64,000 nt of DNA, from the NCBI GenBank assembly GCA_027575805.1, contig JANBPU010000033.1, forward strand, positions 1 to 64,000, read 5' to 3'. Both the position numbers and the translations under genes were made by a program. This document shows, piece by piece, positions 10,009 to 22,215 of the stretch (position 1 is its first letter; every line of letters starts with the position of its first letter). This DNA is from Mycoemilia scoparia. Its lineage: Eukaryota > Kickxellomycota > Kickxellomycetes > Kickxellales > Kickxellaceae. Under the pieces are notes generated by a model. The model saw only the letters and a program-made list of their open reading frames with translations. It was not told the DNA's origin and did not search any database.

Positions 10009-11559
10009 ATGTTGGACCGACCCGAGCAGAGTACACCGAAGCTTCCAGAGTCTTCCAAACTTACTCTTGTAAGAATAAAAAGAAAGCGCCATGAGAGTGT
10101 ATGTGGTGCACTTGGTAAGTACTTTCGGCATTCAAATGGATGTATCACAAGTACTTTTAAAGACAGAAATAATAATAGTAATAATTAACTAGTGTTTGGA
10201 ATATGGCAATGATGATGATGATGATGATGCTGCTGCTGCTACTGCTACTGTAGTTCTAGACAATTTATCAAACAAGCGCCAAAAAGATGTGGCTGAAAAT
10301 TATGAAAGCACAGACCCTTTAAAAGAAGGGGAAACTGGAACCAATGGTAGGTGGATCATCAAATTCCAAAAAAAGATCATCTACTTGGACCAGTATAACC
10401 AAATACAATGCTGTTGTAGCAAGACGCCCTTCGCTATTCAAGTTTGCTGAGACATTTACCAAATCTGATTTCGATGACTACCAAAAGCGGCGGATGTTGG
10501 AGGTAATACAGGATACTATATATAAAACGGCTGTTCTAATTGGACTGCAATAACGACCGTTTATTTGTAGATTCGTCTGTCTAAGCTTGCAAAGTCGAAA
10601 AGAGATGATAATGGCCCAGCTGAAGAATCCGACGAAGTGACCCCGGCCAAAAAGGACGAGCAGCCAGCACGTTACCGCATAGTACGTGGAAAACGTGGGA
10701 TAGGCAGCTTAAGCGACCAAGAGGGTAACCAGGAACATTCTACAGGAGAAGCAAAGCGGATAAAATCCAGAGATGCCAAGCCAGATGCACCAGCTACGCC
10801 ACCTAATACAGAGCTGCAATTCGAGTTCTTTGATGCGATCAAAGAGGACAGGTATGTATTTTTTTATGCTGCTTTGGCCACTACAAGCACAATTCAAAGC
10901 AATGACTGTAAAACAATTGTCTCTATTTTAGCACAAAAAAGTTTGATGTGGACCTAAAGGCAATGGAAGACGATGATTTGATGAGTCATTTTGTTCCGAT
11001 GCTCAAGAGCCATTTGAAAATATCGGAGTCAGAGAAAAGCCTGGAGACATCTGATGATGAATATGTTTATGATATCTACTATGTGGATGAAGAGAGCGCG
11101 AATCTCAGAAACATTCTTCGAAAGCAGGCCAACATCGGCTATTTGTAAGTCTAACCCCTGTAATCCAGTACATATATGGGTAGTTATTTTTGAAGGGCTA
11201 GATTAATATTATCAGTGATAATATAGGCTGGCCAGTATGCAAGTTGAAACTGGCATACTAGTAAAGCTTAACCCTTCAAAAATAATCACCCATATGTAGA
11301 TTTACTAGAAGCAAGACGGGTGAGAGTACTAACTGACATATATATGCAAATTAACTCTAGCCTGTGGGATGAGGATTATGAGGATGACGGCGTGCTCCCA
11401 GATGATTTTGGAAGTAGCGACGAATACAACGATGATGCCGAGGACTCTAACGCCGAAGACTACTACGCCAACTCATACCCAGATGAGTCTGATTATGAAT
11501 TTGATAGTGACTATGGCAACCATGAAAAAGACCATGAATATGACGATTACATGTGGTAG
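10009..11559 (+). CDS. IWR1: Iwr1-type RNA polymerase II nuclear import factor
   Basis: Iwr1 (animal SLC7A6OS) binds assembled RNA polymerase II and carries it into the nucleus. Six exons inferred: 10009-10114, 10254-10346, 10420-10502, 10571-10851, 10932-11144 and 11361-11559; 324 aa. Family marks are the N-terminal TLVRIKRKRHESVCGAL block, a central RRPSLFKFAETFT block, VYDIYYVDEESANLRN with a GYF step, and a very acidic C-terminus (DEDYEDDGVLPDDFGSSDEY). Intron 1 contains a GAT/GCT microsatellite next to the acceptor. A second in-frame route uses donor 10099 with acceptor 10193 and would add a poly-Asp/poly-Ala insert. Intron 5 (216 bp) contains a complete MITE copy. It diverges from the FAM172-like gene and converges on the golgin gene, 202 bp away. 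Identity is good; exons 1-3 are less certain. Confidence 0.82.
10205..10253 (+). repeat. GAT/GCT trinucleotide tract in IWR1 intron 1
   Basis: About seven GAT units followed by GCT/ACT units, ending at the acceptor CTACTGTAG. If retained it encodes Asp then Ala/Thr runs in frame with exon 2. Because it sits directly on the acceptor, length changes could affect splicing. Confidence 0.75.
11174..11295. mobile_element. MITE copy 1, inside IWR1 intron 5
   Basis: A 122-bp element with terminal inverted repeats. The left end starts ATATGGGTAGTTATTTTTGA and the right end is its near reverse complement, finishing AATAATCACCCATAT. It lies wholly in intron 5 of IWR1, clear of both splice sites. The inner part differs from copies 2, 4 and 5. 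Confidence 0.85.
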
Positions 11560-11761
11560 CCCGCACACCAACGGGTTTGACTAAGGCAGCTTTTACCAAT
11601 CTATCACTATCATAATACCTCTGGAGTGCTGCTGTGGTGGTACTGTAAAATTCATTTTCACTTAAATATTTTTAACAATTTTCATTAAACCACAATCAAA
11701 TACACTATATCAACACCACAAAAACAAATGCAAGAGCAATCAAGCTGTGCTTTACAAAGCC

Positions 11762-14700
11762 CTAGGAAACTCTGACCAAATTGGACTTTACTTTGGCCAT
11801 TTGATCCATTATGCTAGTGATTGCCGTGATCGCATCGTCAGACTTGGTGCTTAAATCGGCCTTTGTCTTCTCCAGCTCAGAAATCAATTCCTTCTGCCGA
11901 GTCATTTCATCCTTTAGGTTCTGGCATTGCTCGCCCAAATTATCAATCCTGGTCTGCAACTTGTCGCTCTTTTCTATTTCTTTGTCCAGCCTCTCGCTTA
12001 GTGACACAGCCTGAGCCCTTTCGATGTTGATCTGCTCATCCTTCTCTGCAAGCTTATCCCGACAATTATCCAGATCGACCTGCAAACTATCTAACTCTTG
12101 AACCTTTGCTTCTGCCTCTGATTGGGATTCTGCCAACCTGTCTGAAAGCCCTTTGATTTCTTTCTGTAGGCTTTTCACTAGCTCTTTCTCTGAATTCAGT
12201 GCATCCTGGACACTACGAAGGCTCTCAAGCGCCTTCTCATTATTCTCGCCCAGATTTGCAATGCGTGTTTCATATGCCTCAGAACACTTTTCATTTTCCG
12301 CCTTAATATTGGCTATTTCCAATTCGTAGTTAGTTGTAGTAACTTCTAACTTCAATGTAATTTCATCAAGCCGGGCTTTCAAATCTTGCAAGGTCTCCTC
12401 GGTTTGCTTGTTACGCTCTATTTGCGAGTCGAGCTCGTGATTCAATTGCACCTCCTTCTGTTTGCTATCGTTTCTGACTGTCTCTATTTCTATACTCAGA
12501 TCTTGCAAGGTCTCCTCGGTTTGCTTGTTACGCTCTATTTGTGAGTCGAGCTCTTGATTCAATTGCACCTCCTTCTGTTTGCTATCGTTTCTGACTGTCT
12601 CTATTTCTATCCTCAGATCTTGAACTGTATTTTCGGTTTCTCTTAGGATTGATCTTGTCTTGTCCAAGTCGGCATTTATATCCTCGATATTTTTCTGGAG
12701 CTGAACTTGACGCGCTTGTGCTTCATTTACATTGGATTTTAATTCACCCTGTGTTGCTTGGAGAGAATCCTTAACAGAGGCAAGTTCAGACTCAAGTGTT
12801 TGGTTTTTGTTTTCCAACTCTTGTTTTTCTTGCTTCAAAGAATCACGCTGAGAACAGTATTTTTGGCTTTTGTTTTCAAGTTTGGCTGCCTCGTCTTTGG
12901 TGCTTTCTAGTTCCAAAGAAATGTCTTTGATTTTCTCAGTAAGACCAGCATTGAGCTCTTTATAGTCGTCTTCTGATTTTTTGAGTCTTGCTTCAATATC
13001 GACCTTCTCATTCCTTAACGTGTCCATTGCGTTTATCAACTCATCTCTCTCTGACTCTGTCTTTTGAATGGTGTTTTTCAGCTCGCTCAACTGATCTTCA
13101 TATGCTGAAGCTTCTTTCGAATTGTTGTTTTTCAGTTCGTCCATCTCGCCACAAAGTATCTGCAGCTTATTATTTAATTCTGTAATAGCCTTAGACTTCG
13201 CTTTGACGTCCTCCTTTGCAGCATTGGATATGTCTTTCTCTTCTGACAGCTTGAGTTCAAGTATTTCGACCGTTTTATGATACTCTTGCTCGTTTTCTCT
13301 CATGGCAATTTCCAAGTCACCCTTTTCCTTCTTGGTGTCCTGGTTATCTTGCTCTAGATTCTCAACTTGCTGGTTTAATTCTTCAATAGTTTTGCTCAAC
13401 CCTGCTAGCTTTTCCTGCGCATCCGTTAATTCCTTAGTTTGCACTTCTAGCTTCTCTTCCAGCTCTTTGATCACCGATGCACTCTTATTCTCAAGTTCAA
13501 TAGAGTTGGCTTTGATCTGTGCTTTCTCATTCTCCACTAACTCCATTGTGTGCGTCAAACTATTCAACTTATTCTCTAGATCGACAATATGCTGGGTTTG
13601 TTGCTGAATTTTTTCATTGGCAACATCTGTCTCCTCTTTCTGCTGGTTAAGCTTGGTTTGTAAACCCTCTATCTCCAGAATGTTTGCCCTTTCTTTATCT
13701 TTAAATTGGGATTCTAGATTGACTATTTCATCAACTCCATTTTTCATTTCTACCTTTGTGGTCTCAAGCTGTCCTTCCAAACTTTGGATTTTGTCATTGT
13801 TCTCCTGCTCAGTCTGTCTTAAATTTCTAGTTTCTTCGATCTGGGCTTCCAGGCTATTCTCCAGTGCTGAAATCTTATCCAGGTAGCCTTTCTCCTTCGC
13901 TTTCATCTTTTTTTCAAGACCCATGTTCATTTCCTTCGCTTGTTCTATTTCATTTTTCAGAGCTGTGGCATTTTCGTTCAGTTCCCCGATATCAGCAGAT
14001 CGCTGTTGAGCCTCGGATTTTGCAAGGTCTCTTTCCTTAATGTACCGGTCGACATCGCCTTTTAATTTGTCAATCTCCTCCCGATATTGGAGCTCTCTGT
14101 CGCGTAATTTAGCTTTTAGATCGTCATTTTCTTGCCCAAGTGAATGAGCTTTGGCATGGAGTTCTTGGACTGTTTTATCATTCTTCGATACTTCTTCTAG
14201 GGCATTTTCTGCTCTTGTGGACTCTGAAAGCAATTGCTCCTCAAGGGCATTAATCCTTGCTGAAAGTGCGCCTTCGTTCTTCTCAGCATTGTCATTCAGC
14301 CTCTCAATTGCTAACTTGAGATTTTCACGCTCACTTTCAATAGATTCGATCTTGTTATTCAAAGACCCTTCAACACTTGCAAGCTTTTCTTGTAGTTCTT
14401 TCCTTAGTTTTTCTTTGGCCTCTATCTGTTTGATCAAATCTTCGTTTGTTTGCTTTGACTCTGTGATGTTATTCTCGTGGGCTTTAATTATATCCTTGAG
14501 CCTTGATATTTCATCGCTCAGCTCTTTCTCCCGATTGACAAGCTTTAGTTTGGCATCTTCTAGATCTGACTTTGCCTTTGAAAGCTGGTTCTCTATATAT
14601 TCATCTGCATTCACAGTTTGGTGTTGTTCAATTTCATCTGTTGTCTTGGTGGTACCACTATCCAAGCTATTGATAGAGTAAAAGCTCAGCCCCGGCCCAT

Positions 14701-15135
14701 TTGGGTCTTTAGCGCTACTCTCTGCTTTTAGCTCTTTATTAGAGACACAAGTCTCACCATCGTCTTCATGGCTAGAACCGCTTTTATTTAATGGTGCTAT
14801 CTCAGATACCAAGCTAACATTGGCCGGCGATTGATCCTTAACGGCGTTTCCATCCGTGCTTTGTGGGCTATCCACACGGCGAGGTGACCCTAGTAGTGGT
14901 GAGCTTTCAAATACAGCAGGATCGTCTATGGTACTGGCTGAAGTTGTTTGCTTTTTATTTCCCGATGGCTTTCCTTTCTCGGCTTGGAATTTCTTTAGCT
15001 AAAGGTATATACAGTCATACAGTTAGCCATCTTGCTAACATTCCCAAGGAATTTCTCTTTCATTTGCCATCATACCTTTTTCTTTGCTGCCAACAGCTTC
15101 TTGCGCCTCTCGGCTTCATCTAACTTTGGGTCCAT
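11762..15135 (-). CDS. GM130-like golgin, long coiled-coil protein
   Basis: Two exons: 15076-15135 and 11762-14998, joined in phase 0; 1098 aa. The spliced N-terminus reads MDPKLDEAERRKKLLAAKKK then LKKFQAEKGKPSG. This matches the basic N-terminal motif of GM130/GOLGA2 and fungal Bug1-type cis-Golgi golgins, which bind the tether p115/Uso1. After a Ser-rich linker of about 100 residues, residues ~130-1090 are almost unbroken heptad coiled coil rich in Glu, Lys, Leu and Gln. No GRIP or GRAB domain is seen at the C-terminus (ending KVKSNLVRVS). A 39-residue unit is duplicated in tandem, near-identical at DNA level (12384-12620). The Golgi role is inferred mainly from the first 40 residues, because coiled coils alone are not diagnostic. 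Confidence 0.75.
12384..12620 (-). repeat. tandem 117-bp duplication in the golgin coding sequence
   Basis: Two adjacent copies of a 117-bp unit with only a few mismatches. Each encodes 39 residues starting DL(R/S)IEIETVRNDSKQKE and ending RNKQTEETLQ. The length keeps frame but is not a multiple of seven residues, so the heptad register shifts. Confidence 0.9.
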
Positions 15136-15480
15136 GTTGACATATATTAGCTATGACAAAGTAGCAGAGTAACATCAAGTAATAGAAGTTTCAAACAAGA
15201 AACCAAGTGTAATTATTCTGCAAAGCCATTAGAACATTATGGTTCCTGATGAACAAAGACAGTGGAGCAACAAACAGGCTGTTTCACTAGTTGGAACCTT
15301 TTGGACTTTGACCATTGTATTAAAATAAACAATAATAGAGAAATCTGAATATATCTATAAATATCTTTGGCCCATTTGGCATGGGGGTAAAGAGCTGGAG
15401 TATACATACATGGCAGAATATTTAAATATGAAAACACACAAGACAATGTGCCCTCCATATTTGAAAAGAGATGGGCGAGG
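15136..15480. other. intergenic, golgin upstream and LETM1 3' flank
   Basis: 345 bp between two genes on the same strand. It holds the golgin promoter and the LETM1 3' region. No other feature seen. Confidence 0.4.
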
Positions 15481-17007
15481 CTAAGCCTTAGGGTCCTTGT
15501 CTTCCCTGGCTTTCTCTTTGGTATTGGTCGAGGATGTGGACTTTTCCTTGCTGTCATTGTCAGCACTTTCCTCCGATTTTGATGATGACAGCTCTTCATT
15601 TGTTTCGCGCACCTTTTCCTCCTGCTCCGCCTCATCTTCAATTAGATCTTCCTGCTCTTCAAGTACATCGAGCTTCTGCTTGTTGGTAGCAGCACCACCC
15701 AATTCGGCCAAACGTAGAGTGGCCTCATTGACCAGGTTGTCTGGCAGGGATGAAAGTGTGGCTTGGAGCACCTCTGGAGTCAGGGTTGTGACAGGCTCTC
15801 CAGCCGTCATGATGCGAGAGAGGATAAGAAGGACGGCAGGGACCTCTTCATCCAGGTGTAGGTCCAACCATTGCTGAAGATCCCAGCGCATGCGAGCTGG
15901 GGAGACACCAGTAAAGCGCACTCCGCGTGATTGGCAGGCAGCCTGGAGCTCTGGGATCGTGAGGGAGTCGACACCCTCGCTCTTTATCATCTTATCGTCA
16001 GCAGTTATGTAACGCACGCGGTTTCGGATTTGATACTTCAGGTAGTTGTCTGTGCCAAATGAGTTGATGCCCATGTAGCGGCATATAGAAACCAGCTGAG
16101 GTCGAGTAAGATTGTCCAGAGTCAGGTCGTCCTCGAATATGTGCGAGATACGGAGAAGGTCATCGTTTGATACCGGATCGCTGGAGGACCTGATTTTGTT
16201 GATGAATTTTTGCGTCTCCACATACTCGGTGATGGCGTTGAGCTTCTCCTCGTTGGTGGATGACTGGAATGCCTTGCGCTGCTTGACCGTTTCTGCGATG
16301 GTTTCTTTTAGATAGCGCGACATCTCGACGCGGACCTGCTGGATCTTTTGTTGCTTCTTCTCCCTCAGCTTGGGGTCCTCGTATGTGCTGGGCAACATGT
16401 TAGGGAAGACCTTTAGCAATACTGGGAGCAGCAGTTCTGCAAACGGAATGATCAGCAGGACAACGAATGGTACAAGTCGGATCATATCCGCAACTGTGCG
16501 ACGAAGCTGGCGGACCTCACGTCGAGACAGCTCGCCGCCCTTTACCATTTTCCATACCAAGCGCATCGAGATCTTTGATTCCATAGCAAACAGCTTTGTG
16601 CCATCCCAGTAGTGGTTCAGCTCATGCTTGATCCTTTCTCCCAGAGACTTTTTCTTTTTTTGTTCAACAGCCTTTTTTGCTTCAGAATCTGCCTTTGCGG
16701 GAACATTTGCTGTAGCCTTCGTGGGATCTATAGCCGATTTGCTCTCTTCGCTTTTCTGTGGCTGCCCATCGCTTATACATCTTATCTGTGAGATGGCCCG
16801 TATCTTCTGTGGAGTGAAGTATATGGGCTTGGGCATATGCATTAGTGGGCGTGTTCCAAAGGCTATAAATCACATCAATCAGTTATTCATAGTTTTGAGG
16901 GGCAAAATTGTGCTTGAATTTGGGACGGCTAGCTTACCAGGCTTAGAAACAGAGTTGGTCCACAACCGCTTGACAAGCAGCTGCCCTGTTGGCCGTAAAT
17001 AGCTCAT
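15481..17007 (-). CDS. LETM1/Mdm38 mitochondrial inner-membrane protein
   Basis: LETM1-family protein of the mitochondrial inner membrane, needed for K+/H+ balance and, in yeast Mdm38, for binding mitoribosomes. Two exons: 16938-17007 and 15481-16862, joined in phase 1; 483 aa. Exon 1 plus the start of exon 2 gives a basic, acid-free N-terminus (MSYLRPTGQLLVKRLWTNSV), a good targeting signal. The single membrane segment is in MIRLVPFVVLLIIPFAELLL, with the family's characteristic proline. The matrix RBD-like region follows (residues ~250-390; GINSFGTDNYLKYQIRNRVR, RGVRFTGVSPARMRWDLQQW). The tail after about residue 400 is Glu/Ser/Lys-rich. No EF-hand is seen, as in fungal members. Yeast has two paralogues, so no single yeast symbol is assigned. 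Confidence 0.92.
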
Positions 17008-17363
17008 TTCTGGTCTTCCGAGAGCAAGAGTATATCAATACTGGTGGTAAAAGAAAATATATGGCAAAGTGATGACAACAGCGATGATGATGACGATGAT
17101 GATGGCAAAGAAAAAGGATTGAAACAGATCATTGTAGAAGTAATCTCTATTTTGGCAAGGAGCTGGCCCATTCAGCTGATGATAACACTTTTGCCAAGTA
17201 CATCATGATTAGTGCCTGGTGATTAAGCCTGATTATGCAACTTTTTGGAATTGGCTGGAATCAATTTGCCATGTTGTAGTTTGATCGATTTTTGCCTCTT
17301 TTTTCAGCCAACAAACTGTCTTGTAATATATATAAAATAACTCCTAAGACAAACGCAAACAAG
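17008..17363. promoter_or_regulatory. 356-bp divergent promoter region, LETM1/RPC19
   Basis: Intergenic DNA between two divergent start codons. It includes a GAT-rich tract at 17070-17102. No specific element is claimed. Confidence 0.45.
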
Positions 17364-18031
17364 ATGACCCTGAAGGATATGGCCGCGCCAACGGAAGACA
17401 CCACAGTCGAACAACAAGCCGCAATTCAAAATGACAAGGTAGAAAATGGTGCAGATAGTAATGCAATGCAGACAGAAGAGGAAGAGGACGAGGAAGAAAT
17501 GGAAACTGGCACAGCAAACCAGGAATTTAAATTACACCTTTGCAGGGCAAATTCCTCTCTCACTTCAGCCACCTTCAGTCTCCCGGGAGAAGGCCATACG
17601 CTATGCAACGCTCTTAGGTGGGCAATAATGAAAAAGTAAGCTTTTTGATAAACCTATGATGATTTTTGTTCATAATACTTGACTGGCTACTCAAACTGAT
17701 TGGCATTGATTTTTTACTGTATAGTCCCTCTGTGGACTTTTGCGGCTACTCAATTCCACATCCATCAAACCCAATATCAAACATACGCATACAGACCACA
17801 GGTATCCATCTCCCCCATAAACTATCAAAATATAAAAGTATGGCTTGCTCCTAGAGTTTAATACTGAACTTGTAATTTTATTTGGACATAGATGATACAA
17901 ACGTAATCAAGGCAATGGAAAAGGGCCTCAACGATTTAGAATCGCTTTGTGATCTCCTGAAGGAGAAGCTAAACGACGAAATGATGTCCAAGAATTACCA
18001 GGTCATTGAAGAAACACTAGCTTTTAACTAG
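17364..18031 (+). CDS. RPC19: RNA polymerase I/III subunit AC19
   Basis: Shared subunit of RNA polymerases I and III, the partner of AC40 and the counterpart of bacterial alpha and Pol II Rpb11. Three exons: 17364-17635, 17725-17801 and 17892-18031; 162 aa, both introns GT-AG. Residues 1-48 are an acidic, disordered extension. The conserved core then runs from the FSLPGEGHTLCNALRWAIMK motif through VDFCGYSIPHPSNPISNIRI to the terminal helix (KAMEKGLNDLESLCDLLKEK). An in-frame non-ATG extension upstream of 17364 was ignored. Diverges from LETM1 and converges on eIF3e with only 106 bp between stop codons, so 3' ends may overlap. Confidence 0.93.
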
Positions 18032-18137
18032 CTTTTTTAATATTTGAGCCATTATACTACTTGGTTGAGCAAAAATGTAGCAAAATATGAAATATCTGTT
18101 GGATTTGTAAAAAATAAGCATATAATGTATAAACACT

Positions 18138-19702
18138 CTACTTGGCCCCGACAGAGACGCCATCAGAAGAGGGCTTGGCTGAGCTGCTCTTTGCCAAGGC
18201 ACTAACGCGCTTGTCAATGGCACCATTGAGAACCTGGGAGCGGAAGATGACACCCTTGGTCCGCTCGATGACCTGCTGATAGACTGGGTTGTGGGTGGCG
18301 TTCATTATGACTGTATTGTTTTCAAAGTCGACCTTAGCATCCATGCGGGTATCACGGATGAGCTTGACAATCCACTTCTCGCCCTTTTCTTGGTCCATGT
18401 TGAGTTTCTCGGCCAGACCACCAATGTCGATGCGCTTGTGGATCCGGCAGTAGACCTCGGCCACAAAGAAGCGAGCGTTCTCAACGAAATCGTCAACAGC
18501 CCCGGTCAAGAAATAGTCCTTCTCAAGCACCTCCTCGCACTCTTGAAGCTTGGCAGCTGCCTTCTCAAAGTCAAAGCTTTCATATAGCGCCTCGATGAAT
18601 TCAGTGACAGGATCCTGGTACATGTATGAAACTTGCTGGATAATCTTGACGAGCTCCTTCATGATTCCACGACGCTTGCGGTTAGTCATGACCGCGGCAG
18701 TCAAGTACCGGAGGATCCATGGGCAAGTGTTCTGGATAGTGTTGATGTACTGTGGAAGGAAGAACATGTCGATGATGCCATCGCGACCGTTGGGGTGGTT
18801 GAAGAAGACAAACAACGACCAGTGGAGGAGCCAGGCTCTCTGCTCAAGCTGCTCTAGCGGCGTTTCAAAGTTAGTCTTGTCAACAATGTCCTTTAGCCTC
18901 ATCATGTCTTCATAAGCGACTTCCCAGTTTCCAAGCAAAATCTCTGAAGCCAGCTTACCCCACAAGGCCGATAGGGTCAGATGGGCATCGGTGGAAAGAA
19001 CGCTGAAGTGGAATAGAAGATCTGCTGAACTGCCATATCCACCAGAATTGAATTGTTGGAAGCCAAAGTTGTAGAGCTCGCGGACCATCTCTTCAGTACA
19101 TTGATACTTTTCGACAAGGAGCTGCATATTCTGGTTCTTGTCCTGCTTAAGGGCGCTGACAACTTCTGGGTTTTCAATCACACATCTAATGTGCTCTGTC
19201 TTTCTCTCGCTCTCTTGGAGCCTTTCCTCAGCTTGTCTCCTCATTTCCTTGAAGTCGGGTTCTAATGTTGGCATTAGTATTATACATATATGTATATATC
19301 TTTAGCTTGCCTATCATTGAGCATAGCCATGATCTCCCTCTTTATTTGCTTTCTAACTTACCATCGGCAGGCTTCGATTCTTCTTCATATAGAATGTCAT
19401 ATAGTTCCTTGGCAAACATGGCCATGTCAGTTTTGGAAACTAGATCATACTTGGCCTTTAACAAGTCCTTTTCCTTATAGACCTAAAACCGCAAAGGTCC
19501 CTTTTAGTCATCAGTAGGCTTCTTGGGGCTCTATTCTAGAATTACTAATCCTCTGCTGCATTTTGAATTGGCAGTCTAGATGGCAAATATGCTATATGGT
19601 TTATGTACTTGCCTTGTTGATTGAAAGGAATTCAAGTAGAGGAAACACCAATTGGCGTTCCAAGTAAGGAATCATGCGAGCTGTAAGGTCGTGCTGTGCC
19701 AT
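18138..19702 (-). CDS. translation initiation factor eIF3 subunit e (Int6)
   Basis: eIF3e, a PCI-domain subunit of the eIF3 core that takes part in 43S recruitment. It is absent from S. cerevisiae but present in S. pombe and most fungi. Three exons: 19613-19702, 19362-19482 and 18138-19261; 444 aa, the usual family length. Exon 1 encodes MAQHDLTARMIPYLERQLVF, the conserved N-terminal helix. Exon 2 reads VYKEKDLLKAKYDLVSKTDM. Exon 3 carries the TPR-like helices (NFGFQQFNSGGY) and the PCI domain to about residue 400 (FFVAEVYCRIHKRIDIGGLA). Intron 1 has a GC donor (AAG|GCAAGT); a GT donor nearby would break phase. Intron 2 has a clear TACTAAT branch site next to its acceptor. Confidence 0.93.
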
Positions 19703-20369
19703 TTTATCTAAGTTTATGTGCCCTTGAGCTAGTATCAACTCAGGTTGAATATGTAAATATAAATAGTAAATGCAAGTCGCAGGAATCCAAAAGAGCCTAC
19801 TCTATACACAATTCTGAACTCAAATAATTTTTGTCAGGCCGTGCAATTTTCATCTCAACAAAGTTCCTCAGTTAAACCTTTAGATTGTGCAAAAAGTAGT
19901 CTTCAACACCCTCTCAATTTCACAATCACTGGATTAGATTACGGAATTCCACTTGATCAACTGTGACCAGCGTAGGTCAGCCATCTTGTATTTGATAGTA
20001 TTAACACTAGGAGGCAATACTTGTGGATGTGCTTAAGCGAGTTAATGGTGGACTACATCAGAGATGATGGCCGCGGAGGAAGCAAGTTAAGCTACCAGAC
20101 TGCCAACTTTACTGAATCCTCCTCTTTCATATACTCGCGCTAGGGTGTAATAATATTAGCTATATTCAAAAGTATGTATCCATCCGTGCATCCAATATCC
20201 TGCCAGGATGCATCCATTCAAACGTGTATGAAAAACATGGATGCAATATATCGGCTCTACGCATGTCGCCAAATTCGAATTTCCCCTATCTGTAATGCGA
20301 CAGTATGCTTTATAATTTCCACATTGCTAATATTCTGTATATGCTTTGAATTTTGAAATACATTTAGAA
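19703..20369. promoter_or_regulatory. divergent promoter region, eIF3e/eL6
   Basis: 667 bp between two divergent translation-machinery genes. No coding feature is supported. The stretch near 20170-20250 has repeated GGATGCA/TGCATCC words in both orientations. Confidence 0.4.
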
Positions 20370-21256
20370 ATGAGCCACTCTTCCCGCAGCTCCCTTTTGA
20401 AGCCCGGTGTGTCCCGCCTTTCCCGCTCTCAGGTCTTTGCCCGCCGTGCCTTGTACAAGAAGAAGAAGGTTGCCGGCAAGAAGGAAGCTAAGCCTGCTCG
20501 CCACCAGCGCCCCGCCTCCGCCAAGCCTTCGGCCACTGAAGATATCACCAAGGATCTTAAGAAGTCCCTTCTCTTCAATCCTTCCCAGGTTTCTGCTATC
20601 AAGGCTCCCAGCCACCCCAAGGGTCGCAAGGCTCTCCGCCCCACCAAGCTCCGCCAGTCAATCACCCCTGGTTCCGTTTTGATCATTCTTGCTGGTCGCT
20701 TCCGCGGAAAGCGCGTTGTTTTCCTTAAGCAGCTCGACTCTGGTCTCCTTTTGGTTACTGGTCCCTACAAGATCAACGGTGTTCCCCTACGTCGTGTCAA
20801 CCAGGCCTATGTTGCTGCCACCTCCACCAAGATCAACATTGAGGGTGTTAAGGTAATTATTTGTCATATACAACGATGGAATTTAATCTCTTTATTAGTA
20901 ATTGAATTTGTCATGCATTACTTGAATTGCTAATGTATATATACAATTAATTCTTTAAAAATAATAGGTAAGCACCATTAACGACAGCTACTTCAAGCGC
21001 GAGTCTGAGGTATGTATATTTATTTGTTGCATTCAATATTTTTATTTAATGAAATAATGAATAGGCAACTGATCCAATATTATTTCAAATTGTTTAGGCT
21101 ACCGAAGAGAAGATTTCCGCCCAAAAGGTTGCCACCCAGAAGGAGGTTGATGCCCAGATCATTTCCAAGGTCAACGAGGTCCAACACCTCTCTTCCTACC
21201 TTTCCAAGCCCTTCTCCCTTTCCAAGGGTCAGTACCCCCACCAGCTTAAGTTCTAA
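20370..21256 (+). CDS. RPL6: cytosolic 60S ribosomal protein eL6
   Basis: Large-subunit ribosomal protein of the eL6 family. Three exons: 20370-20852, 20968-21009 and 21098-21256; 227 aa, both introns GT-AG and phase 0. Conserved features are the basic N-terminal extension, the KOW-like core [20 protein letters not shown], the [20 protein letters not shown] block, and the short exon 2 ([14 protein letters not shown]). Codon choice is strongly biased to C-ending codons (CGC, CTC, TCC, GCC), unlike the neighbouring genes and typical of high expression. A consensus adenine stands at -3 of the ATG. Confidence 0.95.
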
Positions 21257-22087
21257 ACACAAGGAAAAGTATATCCTGCACCCTAGTGACTTTATAGCTT
21301 TTGCAATTTAAACAAACTTGCAATAATAAATGGGAGTTTGTAAATGATCCATGATATTATTTTGCACATGACTTGCTGTATTATAAAGTGAAGTGCCTCA
21401 AAATTTTGAAAAGTGTTTGCTGCCGTCTATAATCACCAATGACCAATATTTTGGAATATTTGTCACTTCTATTCTATAATTGGTAAAAACTGTGACATAC
21501 TATACACAAGTATCCTCCTTTAAGCCTATTCAAAGTGCTTGCTATAAACATAATAAACATGTAAATGATCTAAATTAAAGTGAAATTTAACAAACACGCA
21601 CGCTTACATCCAAGTTCTCGTACGCAGTACACAAATACCACTAATAATACTATCCACACACTGTTTAGTATTATGGAAAGGCTCTAGTTCTTTGTAAATA
21701 CCAATATCATGGGATTATATCAACTCCTGGGTCATTTTGCTAAAAATAACAAAGCATTAAACAAAAATATATCGCTCAAGAACAAGATATTAAAAAATAA
21801 AGAAAATAGTATACATGCAAAGCAAAAAGAGTGATTGATATACACTTTAATAGTATTGGATAGATGCAGTTAATGGGACAATAGTAATAATGGTACTTAG
21901 ATTCCAGGTGAATACAAACTCAATTAGTCTTAAAATGTGTGAGAGGGGGAGGGGATATACTGCACATCTACCACGACACGAGTGCATGAAGCTTAATAAT
22001 AGACTACTACTACTAGCACTATTTCAAAAGGAATCGTGATTTATTAGAATAGTGCGGAGCTGATTGTTGACATTTGTGTATTTGGAT

Positions 22088-22215
22088 GAGTCTCCTCTGT
22101 AAATATACCAAAATAATCTTACCAATGCCATCCTAAAATGAATTACTTTGTGCCAAGTTTTCTGGAGGCATGAGGGTAGAGGACTGTTCCCTTCTGATGG
22201 GAAGCCTGCCATTTG
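22088..22215 (+). repeat. dispersed repeat, copy A (diverged)
   Basis: Shares the ordered words TCTCCT, ATACCAAAATAATC, TGTTCCCTT.TGATG and CTGCCA with copy B about 420 bp downstream, and with the reverse complement of copies C and F. Confidence 0.5.

Noticed and set aside
13302..14681. Long Ser/Leu-rich plus-strand frames
   Set aside because: Antisense of the Glu/Lys-rich coiled-coil golgin; such complements are always Ser/Leu/Phe-rich.
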